DNA of 50,562 nucleotides. Source: Dyella sp. ASV24 (GTDB lineage: Bacteria; Pseudomonadota; Gammaproteobacteria; Xanthomonadales; Rhodanobacteraceae). A program made the translations under genes and the position numbers. The stretch lies in the NCBI RefSeq assembly GCF_016428905.1, contig NZ_JAELTQ010000020.1, positions 1-50,562 of the forward strand, written 5' to 3'. The notes under the pieces are model-generated. The model searched no databases and was not told the origin of the DNA. It was given only the letters and a program-made list of their open reading frames with translations. This document shows, one piece after another, positions 1-8,507 of the stretch (the first letter of the stretch is position 1; each line of letters opens with the position of its first letter).

Positions 1-300
1 CTTCTCGGGTACGTCCCCGACCAGCCGGCGACCAAAAACGAGGGTCGTCATCGGTTCGGCAGGGGCCAATGGGCTGCGCGCCGCCACCCGCCATACATGA
101 ACGAGATAGCCCACCCATACCAGGCCCAGGCTCAGCAACACCGCCACAGTCGTCACCACGGCCGCATGCAGCACGTCACGGTCGCTGAGATAGCGCCAGG
201 GGCCACGTTTGAGCGGGGCAATGAAAGGAGGCACGAACGGGCAGGGTGGGGCAGGCGGAGGCCGGTAGCGCAGTGTGCGCAGCCCCTTGCCCAGACGCAA
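1..300 (-). CDS. YdcF/DUF218-like membrane protein, N-terminal part (cut by window edge)
   Basis: An open frame on the minus strand runs off the left edge; about 100 residues are visible. It shows a basic, proline-rich N-terminus, one hydrophobic segment near residues 48-72 (LHAAVVTTVAVLLSLGLVW), then a short linker and the start of a Rossmann-like strand (TTLVFGRRLVGDVPEK). A single N-terminal membrane anchor followed by LVFGRRL...VPE resembles the start of the DUF218 (YdcF/SanA) fold, but the diagnostic remainder lies outside the window. No ATG exists upstream of the hydrophobic segment; a TTG at 298-300 or a GTG at 231-233 are the possible starts, so the 5' end is uncertain. It is divergent from the ketosynthase gene. 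Confidence 0.5.
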   Translation of the reverse strand, partial: MRLGKGLRTLRYRPPPAPPCPFVPPFIAPLKRGPWRYLSDRDVLHAAVVTTVAVLLSLGLVWVGYLVHVWRVAARSPLAPAEPMTTLVFGRRLVGDVPEK

Positions 301-395
301 TCCGGCGTTCGGCGCATACCGGTTAAAATGAACAGGCTTACCCCTGTCGATTGTCCAGACTAGGAAATATCGAAGCCCCTCGCTAGGCTCGCGCG

Positions 396-1595
396 ATGTC
401 AGTACCGATCCACCCCCTTGCCGTCCGTGCCTACACGGTGACTTCGGCGCTGGGCCAAGGCCTCGAAAGCCACCTCGCCGCCCTGTCCTCGGGCCGCGGG
501 GGCCTACGTCAAAACGACTTCAGCAGCGCCCCACTGGCGTGCTGGATAGGCCGTGTCGATGGCGTCGAAGATGCCGCGCTGCCCGCTGCCCATGCCGCGT
601 GGGAATGCCGCAACAACCGCCTCGCCTGGTTGGGACTCCATCAGGACCGTTTCCTGGAGCACGCGCTGGACGCCCGCCAGCGCTATGGCGCCGCGCGCGT
701 GGCCTTGGTGTTGGGCACCTCTACCGCGAGCATCGGCGCCACCGAGGAAGGCTATCGCCACCTCGACGAGAACGGGCACATGCCGCCGGACCTCCGTCGC
801 CCCCTTATTCACGCGCCGCATTCGCTGGCCGGCTTTGTGGCCGAGGCATTGGGGCTGGAAGGGCCGTGCCTGACGGTATCGACGGCCTGCTCGTCCAGCG
901 CCAAGGTATTCGCCAACGCCGAACGACTGATTCGGCTCGGCCTTGCCGACGCCGCGGTAGTCGGTGGCGTGGATACCTTGTGCGACAGCGTGCTGTTCGG
1001 CTTCAACGCACTGGAACTGGTTTCGCCCGAACCCTGCCGCCCCTTCGATCAGGCGCGTCGTGGCATTTCCATCGGTGAGGCCGCCGGTTTTGCGTTGCTC
1101 GAACGCGTGGATGCCGCACCGGATGCGCTACGCCTGCTCGGCTATGGCGAATCCAGCGATGCGCACCATATGTCCACACCGCACCCCGAAGGTCTGGGCG
1201 CCGAACTCGCCTTGCGCGACGCCCTGGCACGAGCGGGTTTGAGTGCAGAGCAAGTCGATTACATCAACCTGCACGGCACGGCCAGCCTGAAGAACGACGA
1301 AGTGGAAGCCGCCCTGATCGCGCGCGCGTTTCCCACCACCACACGCGCCAGCTCCACCAAGGGTTTCACCGGGCATACGCTGGGTGCAGCAGGCATTCTC
1401 GAAGCTGCTTTCGCGCTGCTGGCCATCCGCCACGGACAAGTGCCCGGCAACCTCGGTTGCACTCACCCCGACACCGCGTGCGGCCCGCAATTGGCGCTGC
1501 AGAGCGAGCAGCGCCAGGTCAACGTGGCTCTGAGCAATTCGTTTGGATTCGGTGGCAACAATGCCTGCCTTGCCTTCGGGAGGGCGCTGGCATGA
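396..1595 (+). CDS. beta-ketoacyl-ACP synthase of aryl polyene/xanthomonadin type (ApeO-like)
   Basis: Condensing enzyme of 399 residues with the thiolase-fold KAS I/II layout. The nucleophile is in TACSSSAK (Cys165), the first histidine in NLHGTAS (His293), and the second in STKGFTGHTLGAAG (Lys322, His327), so it is catalytically complete. A GFGGNNA glycine loop lies near the C-terminus. In aryl polyene (APE) clusters such a synthase pairs with a chain-length-factor-like partner and extends an ACP-bound aryl starter with malonyl units. That partner is the next gene, whose ATG overlaps this stop codon (GCATGA), so translation is probably coupled. The ATG at 396 has only a weak ribosome-binding site. 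Confidence 0.85.
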   Translation: MSVPIHPLAVRAYTVTSALGQGLESHLAALSSGRGGLRQNDFSSAPLACWIGRVDGVEDAALPAAHAAWECRNNRLAWLGLHQDRFLEHALDARQRYGAARVALVLGTSTASIGATEEGYRHLDENGHMPPDLRRPLIHAPHSLAGFVAEALGLEGPCLTVSTACSSSAKVFANAERLIRLGLADAAVVGGVDTLCDSVLFGFNALELVSPEPCRPFDQARRGISIGEAAGFALLERVDAAPDALRLLGYGESSDAHHMSTPHPEGLGAELALRDALARAGLSAEQVDYINLHGTASLKNDEVEAALIARAFPTTTRASSTKGFTGHTLGAAGILEAAFALLAIRHGQVPGNLGCTHPDTACGPQLALQSEQRQVNVALSNSFGFGGNNACLAFGRALA

Positions 1596-2389
1596 GTGCG
1601 TTGCAGGTTTATGTCGAAGGCATCGGTCTGTGGTCGTCCGAGCTAGGTGACTTCGCGGCGCTGAAGGCCCAGCTCGCGGGTTTGCCGGTGGAACCCCCGG
1701 CAAGCCGTCCCCGTGCGGAGATATTGCCGCCGAATGAGCGCCGCCGCGCGCCGGAAAGCGTGTTGCTCGCTGTGGAAGTCGCGGGACAGGCGGTGGCCAT
1801 GAGCGGCCGCGATGCCCGCGACCTGCCCTGCGTCTTCAGCTCTACGTTTGGCGATCAGCACATCTCCGACTACATGTGCACCACCCTGGCCACGACACCG
1901 GCCGAGCTGTCGCCGACCCGCTTCCACAACTCGGTGCACAACGCGCCAGCCGGCTACTGGACCATCGCTACGGGCTGCCATGCGTCGTCCAGCGCCGTCA
2001 GCGCCAGCCAGGCCAGCCTCGGCGCGAGCCTGCTGGAGGCCGCCACCCTTTGCGTGGCCGAACAGCGGCCCGTGTTACTGGTCTGCAGTGACATCTCGGG
2101 CCAAGGCCCGCTGAGGGAGATGACCGGCACGCACCGATCGTTCGGCATCGCGCTGGTGCTGGCGCCGGCCGCCTCGCCGCAGACGTTGGTCCGCCTCGAT
2201 CTGGACCTGATACCCCATGCTGGCGAGGCACTGCGTCCCGCGCCTGCAACGGGCGCGTGGTACGAAAGCAACCCGATTGCCGCATCCGCTTGGCCGCTGA
2301 TGCAAAATCTCGCTACAGGCGAAGGTGACTGCACCCTTGCCGCCGCCGAAACCCTGGCGTTGAGGGTTGCCCTGGAGACACCTGCTTGA
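1592..2389 (+). CDS. beta-ketoacyl synthase chain length factor (ApeC-like)
   Basis: A 265-residue protein of the short ketoacyl-synthase-like family found next to the ketosynthase in aryl polyene clusters. The typical stretch FHNSVHNAPAGYWTIATG is present, followed by HASSSAVSASQ where an active synthase would carry its nucleophile region. It lacks the two-histidine C-terminal half, so it is probably a non-catalytic partner that shapes chain length with the preceding synthase. Start chosen at 1592 because it overlaps the upstream stop by 4 nt and gives the expected N-terminus (MSALQVYVEGIGLW). The downstream glycosyltransferase overlaps it in turn. Confidence 0.8.
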   Translation: MSALQVYVEGIGLWSSELGDFAALKAQLAGLPVEPPASRPRAEILPPNERRRAPESVLLAVEVAGQAVAMSGRDARDLPCVFSSTFGDQHISDYMCTTLATTPAELSPTRFHNSVHNAPAGYWTIATGCHASSSAVSASQASLGASLLEAATLCVAEQRPVLLVCSDISGQGPLREMTGTHRSFGIALVLAPAASPQTLVRLDLDLIPHAGEALRPAPATGAWYESNPIAASAWPLMQNLATGEGDCTLAAAETLALRVALETPA

Positions 2390-3144
2390 ATACGTCCGAT
2401 GCCCGCTGGTGCGTGCTGATTCCCTGCCTCAACGAAGAGGCCGCGATCGGCAGAATCGTCCAGTCCGTCCTGTCGCTTGGCGTGCCCGTGATCGTGGTCG
2501 ATGACGGCTCGGACGATCGCACCCCCGATATCGTGCGCGACCTGCCGGTCACGCTACTGCGCCACCCACAGCGCAGTGGCAAGGGCGAAGCGCTGCGCAC
2601 CGGCTTCCGCGAGGCCGTGCGCCAGGGTTTCGACGCCGTGCTCACCATGGATGGCGACGGCCAGCATCTGGCCAGTGACATTCCGCGCATCGCCGCCGCC
2701 GCACAGCGCTATCCGAACCACATCGTCATCGGCGCACGCCTGCTCGAGCGCGAACAACAACCCAAGGCTCGCCGCCGCGCCAACGCCGTGGCCGACTGGG
2801 GTATCTCGTGGGCCTGCGCGCAACCGGTAGCCGATACGCAAAGCGGCCAGCGCTGGTATCCGCGCGCTGCGCTCGACCTGGTGGATCTGCCAGCCGAAAA
2901 TTTCGTGTTCGAAGCCGCCATCCTCATCTCCGCCTCGCGCGAGAAAGGGCTGGGTGTCGTGTCGGTACCGATCGCCTCGCGTTACGAAGGCGAATTCCGC
3001 ATCAGCCATTTCAGCCCGATCCGCGACGTCACCCGCATCACGACTTACACCGTCGGGCAGGTGTTCCGTTACGGCGACGTCATGGCCAGCTATCGCCGCT
3101 CGCGCGCATCACGACCGATCGTGTTCGACGCCGCGGTGACCTGA
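2386..3144 (+). CDS. family 2 glycosyltransferase (dolichyl-phosphate-mannose synthase-like)
   Basis: A 252-residue GT-A fold enzyme. Visible motifs are the nucleotide-binding start CVLIPCLNEEAAI, VVDDGSDD (first acidic motif) and the metal-binding DGDGQH. It ends without the membrane segments carried by larger polyprenol-sugar synthases. Homologous GT2 genes sit inside xanthomonadin/APE clusters, where a sugar may be added to the polyene or its lipid anchor; acceptor and donor cannot be read from sequence. No in-frame ATG precedes the conserved motif, and TTG at 2386 overlaps the previous stop (TTGA), so translational coupling from an alternative start codon is the best reading. Confidence 0.75.
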   Translation: MNTSDARWCVLIPCLNEEAAIGRIVQSVLSLGVPVIVVDDGSDDRTPDIVRDLPVTLLRHPQRSGKGEALRTGFREAVRQGFDAVLTMDGDGQHLASDIPRIAAAAQRYPNHIVIGARLLEREQQPKARRRANAVADWGISWACAQPVADTQSGQRWYPRAALDLVDLPAENFVFEAAILISASREKGLGVVSVPIASRYEGEFRISHFSPIRDVTRITTYTVGQVFRYGDVMASYRRSRASRPIVFDAAVT

Positions 3145-3179
3145 ACCTGCACGGCCCAGCCACGCCGGGGCATACGGAC

Positions 3180-3917
3180 TCAGGCCATGCCGCCGTTGAC
3201 GCCGATCACCTGACCATTGATGTAGCCCGCTGCATCGGAGCACAGGAAAGCCACCAAGGCCGCGACTTCTTCCGGCCTTCCGGCACGCTGGGCAGGCACG
3301 ATCTCGCGGATACGCTCCGCTGGGAAATCTTCGCCAATCATGCGACCTTCGATCACGCCCGGCGCCACGACATTTGCCGTGATGCCGCGCGAGGCCATCT
3401 CGCGCGCCAATGATTTGGTGGCGCCATGCAGTGCGGATTTCGCTGCCGCGTAATTGGCCTGCCCTCGATTGCCGAGCTGCGCCGCCACCGAGCTCACCGA
3501 CACGATGCGCCCAAAGCGCGCACGCGCCATAGGCAACAGCAGCGGCTGAGTGACGTGGAAAAAGCCATGCAACGAAACGTCGATCACACGATGCCAGGCT
3601 TCCTCTGACATGCCCGCCATCGGGCTGTCCTCGTGCACCCCGGCGTTGTTAACCACCGCATGGATCGGGCCGTCGGTCATCAAGGCCTCCAGCGCATGTT
3701 TTGTCGCGGCACCATCCGTCACATCGAACGCCACTGCCTGCGCGCTGCCACCGGCATCCCGAATGGCTGCCGCCACGTCGTCCGCGCGGGAAAGACCAGC
3801 GTTCGCGTGCACGATCACGTGATAGCCACCCGCCGCCAAGGCGCGCGATATGGCGCCACCGAGATCACCGCTTCCGCCGGTCACCAGCGCACGACGGGAA
3901 GAATGGGCCTGTGACAT
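3180..3917 (-). CDS. 3-oxoacyl-ACP reductase, FabG-like (ApeQ-like)
   Basis: Classical short-chain dehydrogenase of 245 residues. The NADP-binding motif is TGGSGDLGG (about residues 13-21), NNAG follows near 90, and the catalytic residues are Ser142/143, Tyr156 and Lys160 (YAAAK). It would reduce the beta-keto group after each condensation in polyene synthesis. It is the last gene of the leftward operon, 13 bp after the dehydratase gene, and converges with the glycosyltransferase. The specific assignment to polyene rather than general fatty acid synthesis rests on context. Confidence 0.85.
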   Translation of the reverse strand: MSQAHSSRRALVTGGSGDLGGAISRALAAGGYHVIVHANAGLSRADDVAAAIRDAGGSAQAVAFDVTDGAATKHALEALMTDGPIHAVVNNAGVHEDSPMAGMSEEAWHRVIDVSLHGFFHVTQPLLLPMARARFGRIVSVSSVAAQLGNRGQANYAAAKSALHGATKSLAREMASRGITANVVAPGVIEGRMIGEDFPAERIREIVPAQRAGRPEEVAALVAFLCSDAAGYINGQVIGVNGGMA

Positions 3918-3930
3918 GGCGACCTCGCTA

Positions 3931-4365
3931 TCAGAGAGAAGGATGGATAACGGCAGCTCGCCCGCTTACTAGAGCGCGACCATTCTGCTCCACGCGGAAC
4001 GCGTACTGCGCACCGGATGAATCGGCGTAAAGACTTTCCGCATGGATATCCAGGCGTCCCAACGATGGATCAACGTACTCCACGCTGAGCGATACATCTC
4101 GCAGACTGACCAGGCGCCCAGGACGCACATCACTGGCCCCGTGCTCGCGCGCCAGCAGGGCGCCATGCACAGCCATCGCCTGCGCGCCGTATTCAGCCAG
4201 ATGCACCGCGTGCAACCCGGTAGAGCCACGTAGAGGGTGTTCCGCCAGCGCGTGGCTTTGGGTCACGGCATGGATGGATGTTTCATCCCAGCCCAGCACG
4301 TCATCGAGCAGGCTCATCGCGCCTTGGTGAGGGATAAGAGAAGCCCAATCAGTCTTGGCGAGCAT
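3931..4365 (-). CDS. 3-hydroxyacyl-ACP dehydratase-like hotdog protein (ApeP-like)
   Basis: A 144-residue protein with a FabZ-like opening (LIPHQGAMSLLDDV, His13). The rest of the sequence is diverged, which fits the COG4706-type dehydratase-like subunits of aryl polyene clusters. In characterised APE systems two such proteins work together (ApeI and ApeP); the second candidate here is at 8208-8507. The start overlaps the MMPL exporter stop by 17 nt, so it is co-transcribed and probably translationally coupled. Alone it may be catalytically weak, because the canonical HFPGxPxxPG loop is present only in the partner. Confidence 0.75.
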   Translation of the reverse strand: MLAKTDWASLIPHQGAMSLLDDVLGWDETSIHAVTQSHALAEHPLRGSTGLHAVHLAEYGAQAMAVHGALLAREHGASDVRPGRLVSLRDVSLSVEYVDPSLGRLDIHAESLYADSSGAQYAFRVEQNGRALVSGRAAVIHPSL

Positions 4366-6670
4366 GCGGAGCCATCAGGATCGAAAGGCAGAAATGGAAG
4401 GCGACACCCAGGCTGACCGTGAGGCCGATGGCACGCAGCACGGGAATCGTGCTCCACGCCAGCATGCCGAACACCAGCAGCGCGGACAACACGCAAACCA
4501 GCGTGGCATGCAAGGTGCGACGCTGCTCGGCCGCATCACCGGTATCGCGCTCGAAGAACAGCGCATAGTGCAGACCAAGGCCCGCGGCCAGGATCAACGC
4601 CACGAGATGGAACAGCGATACCTCCACGCCGCACACACGCTCCACCGCCAGCACCAGGAACGTCGCCAGCGTCATCGGCGCCAGCACGTGCCATGCGCGC
4701 CGGAAGCTGCGCAACGCGATGATGATCGCCACTACCAACAGGATGCCCGCACCCAGCAGGGCATGAAGGATGCGCGTGCGGTAGTCGACCACCAGTGACT
4801 CGGCGGCACTCTTGAGATCAAGCAGCCTTACTGCACCGCCGCTATTCTGCGACAGCGCCTGCAGCGCATTGAGATCATGCACGCCGCTCAGCGTGCCCAG
4901 GCCCAGCCAATGCCCATCACGCTCCACCAGCATGCCCGATAGGCGCTGCCCCAAGGGCGATGTGGCGAACTGTTGTGGCGTCAACAAGGGCAGTTCGCGC
5001 GCCTTCTGCACGTCGTCGACGAAGGGCTTGAACAATCCAGGCTGGAACGGCATGCCTTGTTCGGCCTCGGCGAGCGAGCGTTCGAGCACATCGCGGGCGG
5101 GTAACGCCTGTTGACGTACGCGCTGGACGGCCTCGCTCGGCAGATAGCGGGAAGGAAGCTCCACGGCATCGACGGCGTGGCGCGCGACCAGTGCATCCAA
5201 CGCGGGCTCGATCCGCTCCGAAAGCGCCAGCACGCCTTGTTCATTGGGCGCCTGCAGCACCAACAGATAGCGCACGTCCGGCGCGCCAAGCGCCTCGCGC
5301 AGGCGGGCGTCACGCATCAGCAGATCACGAGGCAATGGCGTCAGCGCGGACAGATCGTTCTGCCAGAATGGCCCTTGTGCAAATGCCAGCATCAGCACGG
5401 TGGCTACCGCTACCAGCACAGGAACCCAGCGCGGACGCGGCAGGCGGTCCACCATCCTGCGCGCGCGCATCAGCCAGCCCATATCGGCAACGTCATGTAC
5501 GCGCGCGGGCAGCAGATGGGGCAACAGATAGCGCGTGCTGAAACCGGCCACCAGCAGGCCGGTGACGGTGAAGACAGCAAGCTGCCGGAGTCCGTTCACG
5601 CCCGACGCGAAGAAAGCGAGATACGCGATACACGCCGATGCGATAGCCGTGAGCAACAACGGCCACAGGTCACGCACGCTCTGCACCGCGCTTTCGTCGG
5701 CGCGACGATGGCTCAGCACGCGGATCGGATACTCCTGCGCCACGCCCAGCAAGGTGAAGCCAAAAGCCAGCGTGATGCCATGGACCTGCGGGAACAACAC
5801 AATCAGTGCGGCGATACCGGCCAATGCGGCGCTGGCAATGGGGAGCGCCGAAAACAGCAGCGAGCCGATGCTCCGGTACGCCAGCAAGAGCAAGACGATG
5901 AAGCCCACCGTGGAGATGCGCCCGATCCACTCGGCCTGACCGCGCGTCTGTGCATTCGCCACCACGCTGAAGTAGCCGGGTCCACTAACGATGAGCGAAG
6001 CGCCCGCATGTTCGGGCAACCCGTCGAACGCGCGATGGATACCGTCGATGGCGGATGCCTGTGCATCCGGGTCGAAGCCCGGCGCTTTCGTCAGCACCAG
6101 CAGCAAAGCTTCGTGCTGCGGCGAGAACCACACGCCTTGCACCACTTCAGGCGATTTGGGTGGCGACCAGCGCTCGGCGAGCTTGAGCACTTCCAGCGTG
6201 GGATCGCGTGGCAACAGGCCCTTCAGCAAGCTGGCCGCCGGTGAAGACAGATCATCCAGCCGTTGCTCGAGCTGGTCACGCAGATAGGCCGTGTCCAGAC
6301 GCTCGTGGTCCAACGTAGGTGACAACAAGAAGCGGTAAGGCAGCAGGGTGTCGTCAATCGCGCCGATATCGAAGCTGCCGTTGAGCACCTGCGTGTAACT
6401 TGAATCCTTGCGTAGTGCAGCGCTCAGCTGTTGGCTGAGATCGGCCAGTTGCTCGTCCGATTTACTGGCGATGGCAAGCAGCAACAGACGCGAACCAGGA
6501 CCTTCACCCACCTGCTCCATCAGCAGCCGCTGATCCGGCGTGGTTGGCGCCGGCATGAAACTCCGCAGGTCGGTACTCACGCTGAGATGCGTCACGACGA
6601 ACAGGCCGAGCAGCGCCAGGGCCGCCAGCCAGGCTACAAGCAGAGTCACGCGCCCGCCACGACGCAGCAT
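4349..6670 (-). CDS. MMPL/RND-superfamily exporter of the polyene cluster (ApeM-like)
   Basis: A 773-residue integral inner-membrane protein. One N-terminal hydrophobic segment is followed by a large periplasmic domain (about residues 30-260), a group of membrane segments (about 240-400), a second periplasmic domain and a C-terminal group of segments (about 630-770). This two-fold repeat is typical of MMPL transporters. In aryl polyene and xanthomonadin clusters the family is thought to move the lipid-linked pigment across the inner membrane toward a LolA-like carrier, whose gene directly precedes it here (TGATG overlap). Substrate is inferred from context. Confidence 0.85.
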   Translation of the reverse strand: MLRRGGRVTLLVAWLAALALLGLFVVTHLSVSTDLRSFMPAPTTPDQRLLMEQVGEGPGSRLLLLAIASKSDEQLADLSQQLSAALRKDSSYTQVLNGSFDIGAIDDTLLPYRFLLSPTLDHERLDTAYLRDQLEQRLDDLSSPAASLLKGLLPRDPTLEVLKLAERWSPPKSPEVVQGVWFSPQHEALLLVLTKAPGFDPDAQASAIDGIHRAFDGLPEHAGASLIVSGPGYFSVVANAQTRGQAEWIGRISTVGFIVLLLLAYRSIGSLLFSALPIASAALAGIAALIVLFPQVHGITLAFGFTLLGVAQEYPIRVLSHRRADESAVQSVRDLWPLLLTAIASACIAYLAFFASGVNGLRQLAVFTVTGLLVAGFSTRYLLPHLLPARVHDVADMGWLMRARRMVDRLPRPRWVPVLVAVATVLMLAFAQGPFWQNDLSALTPLPRDLLMRDARLREALGAPDVRYLLVLQAPNEQGVLALSERIEPALDALVARHAVDAVELPSRYLPSEAVQRVRQQALPARDVLERSLAEAEQGMPFQPGLFKPFVDDVQKARELPLLTPQQFATSPLGQRLSGMLVERDGHWLGLGTLSGVHDLNALQALSQNSGGAVRLLDLKSAAESLVVDYRTRILHALLGAGILLVVAIIIALRSFRRAWHVLAPMTLATFLVLAVERVCGVEVSLFHLVALILAAGLGLHYALFFERDTGDAAEQRRTLHATLVCVLSALLVFGMLAWSTIPVLRAIGLTVSLGVAFHFCLSILMAPHARQD

Positions 6671-7317
6671 CAGTCACCCTCGCAGAGGGTCACGAGCGCA
6701 TCGCGAGTGGGCGTAGCCGGCATCCTGGCCGCATAGGCGCCCAGCAGGTCGATGGCCACATCGCCATCGGCCTCCTGCATGCGCATACAGTGAGGCTCGT
6801 TGCCGCGACCGTCGATGTCGATGCGGCTCACCGTCTGCGCGAGTTTCGCGTCTCGCGGTGTCAACGTCAGCGTCCAGTGGTCAGGACCATTCACACTGTG
6901 CTGGACCACGAAAGCTTGCTCGAGTCGCGGTGCATCACCGCCGAGCAACGCGACGAAACTGTCGAGCAGCAACTGCAACTGTGGCGCGCGCTTCAAAGAG
7001 AAACTGCGCGACGAACGACCCTCGCGCTGTTGGGTGACTTCCCCATTGGCAATGGTCGACACCTCATGATTCGGGTGTTCGACAGTGCGCTCCAGACGAT
7101 CGTCGCCCAACCAAGCCAGCTGGCCCGACACCATCAACGGTTTGTCGAGCATCTTCATGAAGCGCGCTTCGGCGAAAGGCGTGCGCGCCGGCGCTGGCCG
7201 TCCCAACGAGGACACCAGCGCGCGCGTGGTGGCTGCATCCTCAGGCGCCGACGCGTTCGCGCACAGCGATAGCATCAGGCCGCACAGCAGTACTAATGTC
7301 TTGCTGCCAGAAATCAT
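6670..7317 (-). CDS. LolA-like outer-membrane lipoprotein carrier protein (ApeL-like)
   Basis: A 215-residue secreted protein. From the ATG at 7317 there is a signal peptide (MISGSKTLVLLCGLMLSLCANA), then a LolA-like half-barrel with the motif F(A/S)EARFMKMLDKPLMVSGQL. Role by family: periplasmic carriage of a lipophilic product, here probably the polyene lipid delivered by the adjacent MMPL exporter. A TTG 27 nt upstream is a possible longer start, but it would precede the signal peptide awkwardly. Either start lies inside the 3' end of the acyltransferase gene; with the ATG the overlap is 77 nt, unusually long for this operon. Confidence 0.75.
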   Translation of the reverse strand: MISGSKTLVLLCGLMLSLCANASAPEDAATTRALVSSLGRPAPARTPFAEARFMKMLDKPLMVSGQLAWLGDDRLERTVEHPNHEVSTIANGEVTQQREGRSSRSFSLKRAPQLQLLLDSFVALLGGDAPRLEQAFVVQHSVNGPDHWTLTLTPRDAKLAQTVSRIDIDGRGNEPHCMRMQEADGDVAIDLLGAYAARMPATPTRDALVTLCEGD

Positions 7318-8194
7318 AGAAGTTGAACCAGTTATAGGGGGCAACGTGGATGTAGTGTTCCACTCGGGCGGCGAAACGGGTGATCACCGCGTCCAGCGCT
7401 TGCGCGCGTTCCTGTCGCGGAATGTCGACGCGTTCGGCGAAGGGCTCGAACACCAGGCGATACCGGTTGCCGCCTTCATAAAGACCAAAGCACAGCACCA
7501 CCGGCACGCGCAGGGAATGCGCGAGCAGCCATGGCCCTACCGGGAAGGGCGCCGGCTCGCCAAGCAAGGGCACACGCCGCAGCACCTCGTGCTCACGGCC
7601 GCGATCAGCCAGTAGCGCCACCATGGCGCCCTGCTGGCACGCCTCCGCCATCGCGAGAGTGATCGAGGCGCCCCCTTGGGATGCGTCGATCACATTGGCG
7701 CCAATGCCTGGTGCCAGCGCTTCCAGCAGCTCGGTCATGGCCGGTGTTTTCTGCTTATCCAGCACAACGCGGAGCGGTGTGTCTGGACTGCGCGTACTGA
7801 TCGCACGCAAGGCCTCAAAACTGCCTTGGTGCGTACCGAGCAGCAGCACGCCTTGCCCGTTGGCCAGGCAAGCCTCGAGTTCGTCCAGGCCTTCCACCGT
7901 GACGTCAAAGCCCTTCTCGCCGTGAGCGAGCAGGAAGACGCGATCGAGGATGGTCGCTGCGAAGTAATGGATGTGCTTCATCACCTGCCAGCACGACACC
8001 GGACGGCCAAGCGCGCGCTGCAGAAAGTGGCGCGATGCGCGCCGCTCCGGCCCTCGACGGAAATAGAAGTACAGGGTGATCGGGTAAAGCGTCAGACGGC
8101 CAAGCCGGCGACCGCCGCGCAGGGCGATGGTGCGGATCAGCCAGAGTGCGAACTTTCCGCCGCCCTCCGGGCGGCTTTGCCAATGCTCAGTCAT
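7241..8194 (-). CDS. LPLAT-family acyltransferase (LpxL-like) of the polyene cluster
   Basis: A 317-residue membrane-associated acyltransferase related to lauroyl/myristoyl lipid A acyltransferases (COG4261-type). Visible features are a short hydrophobic N-terminal region, the catalytic-type motif GTHQGSFEALR, LLADRG and the family-typical C-terminal PYNWFNFYDFW. About 20 further residues follow that motif and overlap the LolA-like gene. In aryl polyene clusters this enzyme is thought to join the polyene acyl chain to a lipid or fatty acyl group. The start ATG at 8194 has a GAGGGA site that lies in one copy of a 17-bp tandem duplication (see 8191-8224). Confidence 0.8.
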   Translation of the reverse strand: MTEHWQSRPEGGGKFALWLIRTIALRGGRRLGRLTLYPITLYFYFRRGPERRASRHFLQRALGRPVSCWQVMKHIHYFAATILDRVFLLAHGEKGFDVTVEGLDELEACLANGQGVLLLGTHQGSFEALRAISTRSPDTPLRVVLDKQKTPAMTELLEALAPGIGANVIDASQGGASITLAMAEACQQGAMVALLADRGREHEVLRRVPLLGEPAPFPVGPWLLAHSLRVPVVLCFGLYEGGNRYRLVFEPFAERVDIPRQERAQALDAVITRFAARVEHYIHVAPYNWFNFYDFWQQDISTAVRPDAIAVRERVGA

Positions 8195-8224
8195 GTTGTT
8201 CCCTCAATCATGTTGCTCCCTCAA
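8191..8224. repeat. 17-bp tandem duplication carrying ribosome-binding site and start codon
   Basis: Two adjacent 17-bp copies (8191-8207 and 8208-8224) differ at one base. Read on the minus strand, each contains GAGGGA, a short spacer and ATGA. The copy at 8191-8207 serves the acyltransferase start. The copy at 8208-8224 encodes the last codons and stop of the dehydratase gene. The upstream ATG would give only a six-codon frame. Confidence 0.8.
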
Positions 8225-8507
8225 CGGTGCCACGTGCGAGCAGTTCGCCATCACGATGGATCTCGAAGCGCACGCGTCCGTTTGCGTCGGTCAGGGTGAC
8301 CTTTGCTTCGTGATCGGGCAACAGAGGCGCCACGAACTTAGCGTCCAGCACGCGGGCGAGTCGTTCGCCACGCCATGCGCGCAACGCCAGTGCTACCTGT
8401 TCCAACAGCATCACGCCCGGGACCAGCGGCGAACCGGGGAAGTGCCCGGGCAGACTGGGGTGATCCGCGGGCACGCGAAATGCGTGCTGATAGTACGGGC
8501 GACTCAT
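8208..8507 (-). CDS. 3-hydroxyacyl-ACP dehydratase, FabZ/FabA-like hotdog (ApeI-like)
   Basis: A 99-residue single-hotdog protein. It carries the canonical dehydratase loop LPGHFPGSPLVPGVMLLEQV with His22 and Glu36 as the expected catalytic pair. It would dehydrate the 3-hydroxyacyl intermediate to build the conjugated double bonds of the polyene, with the diverged dehydratase-like gene at 3931-4365 as probable partner. The ATG at 8507 was chosen because it overlaps the stop of the upstream membrane-protein gene by 4 nt (ATGA) and gives a family-sized protein. Longer in-frame readings upstream would duplicate coding sequence of the neighbour. Confidence 0.8.
   Translation of the reverse strand: MSRPYYQHAFRVPADHPSLPGHFPGSPLVPGVMLLEQVALALRAWRGERLARVLDAKFVAPLLPDHEAKVTLTDANGRVRFEIHRDGELLARGTVEGAT

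Noticed and set aside
97-363. 88-residue plus-strand frame at the left edge
   Set aside because: Composition is Arg/His/Gln-rich as in shadow frames, and the opposite strand encodes a credible membrane segment and YdcF-like start.
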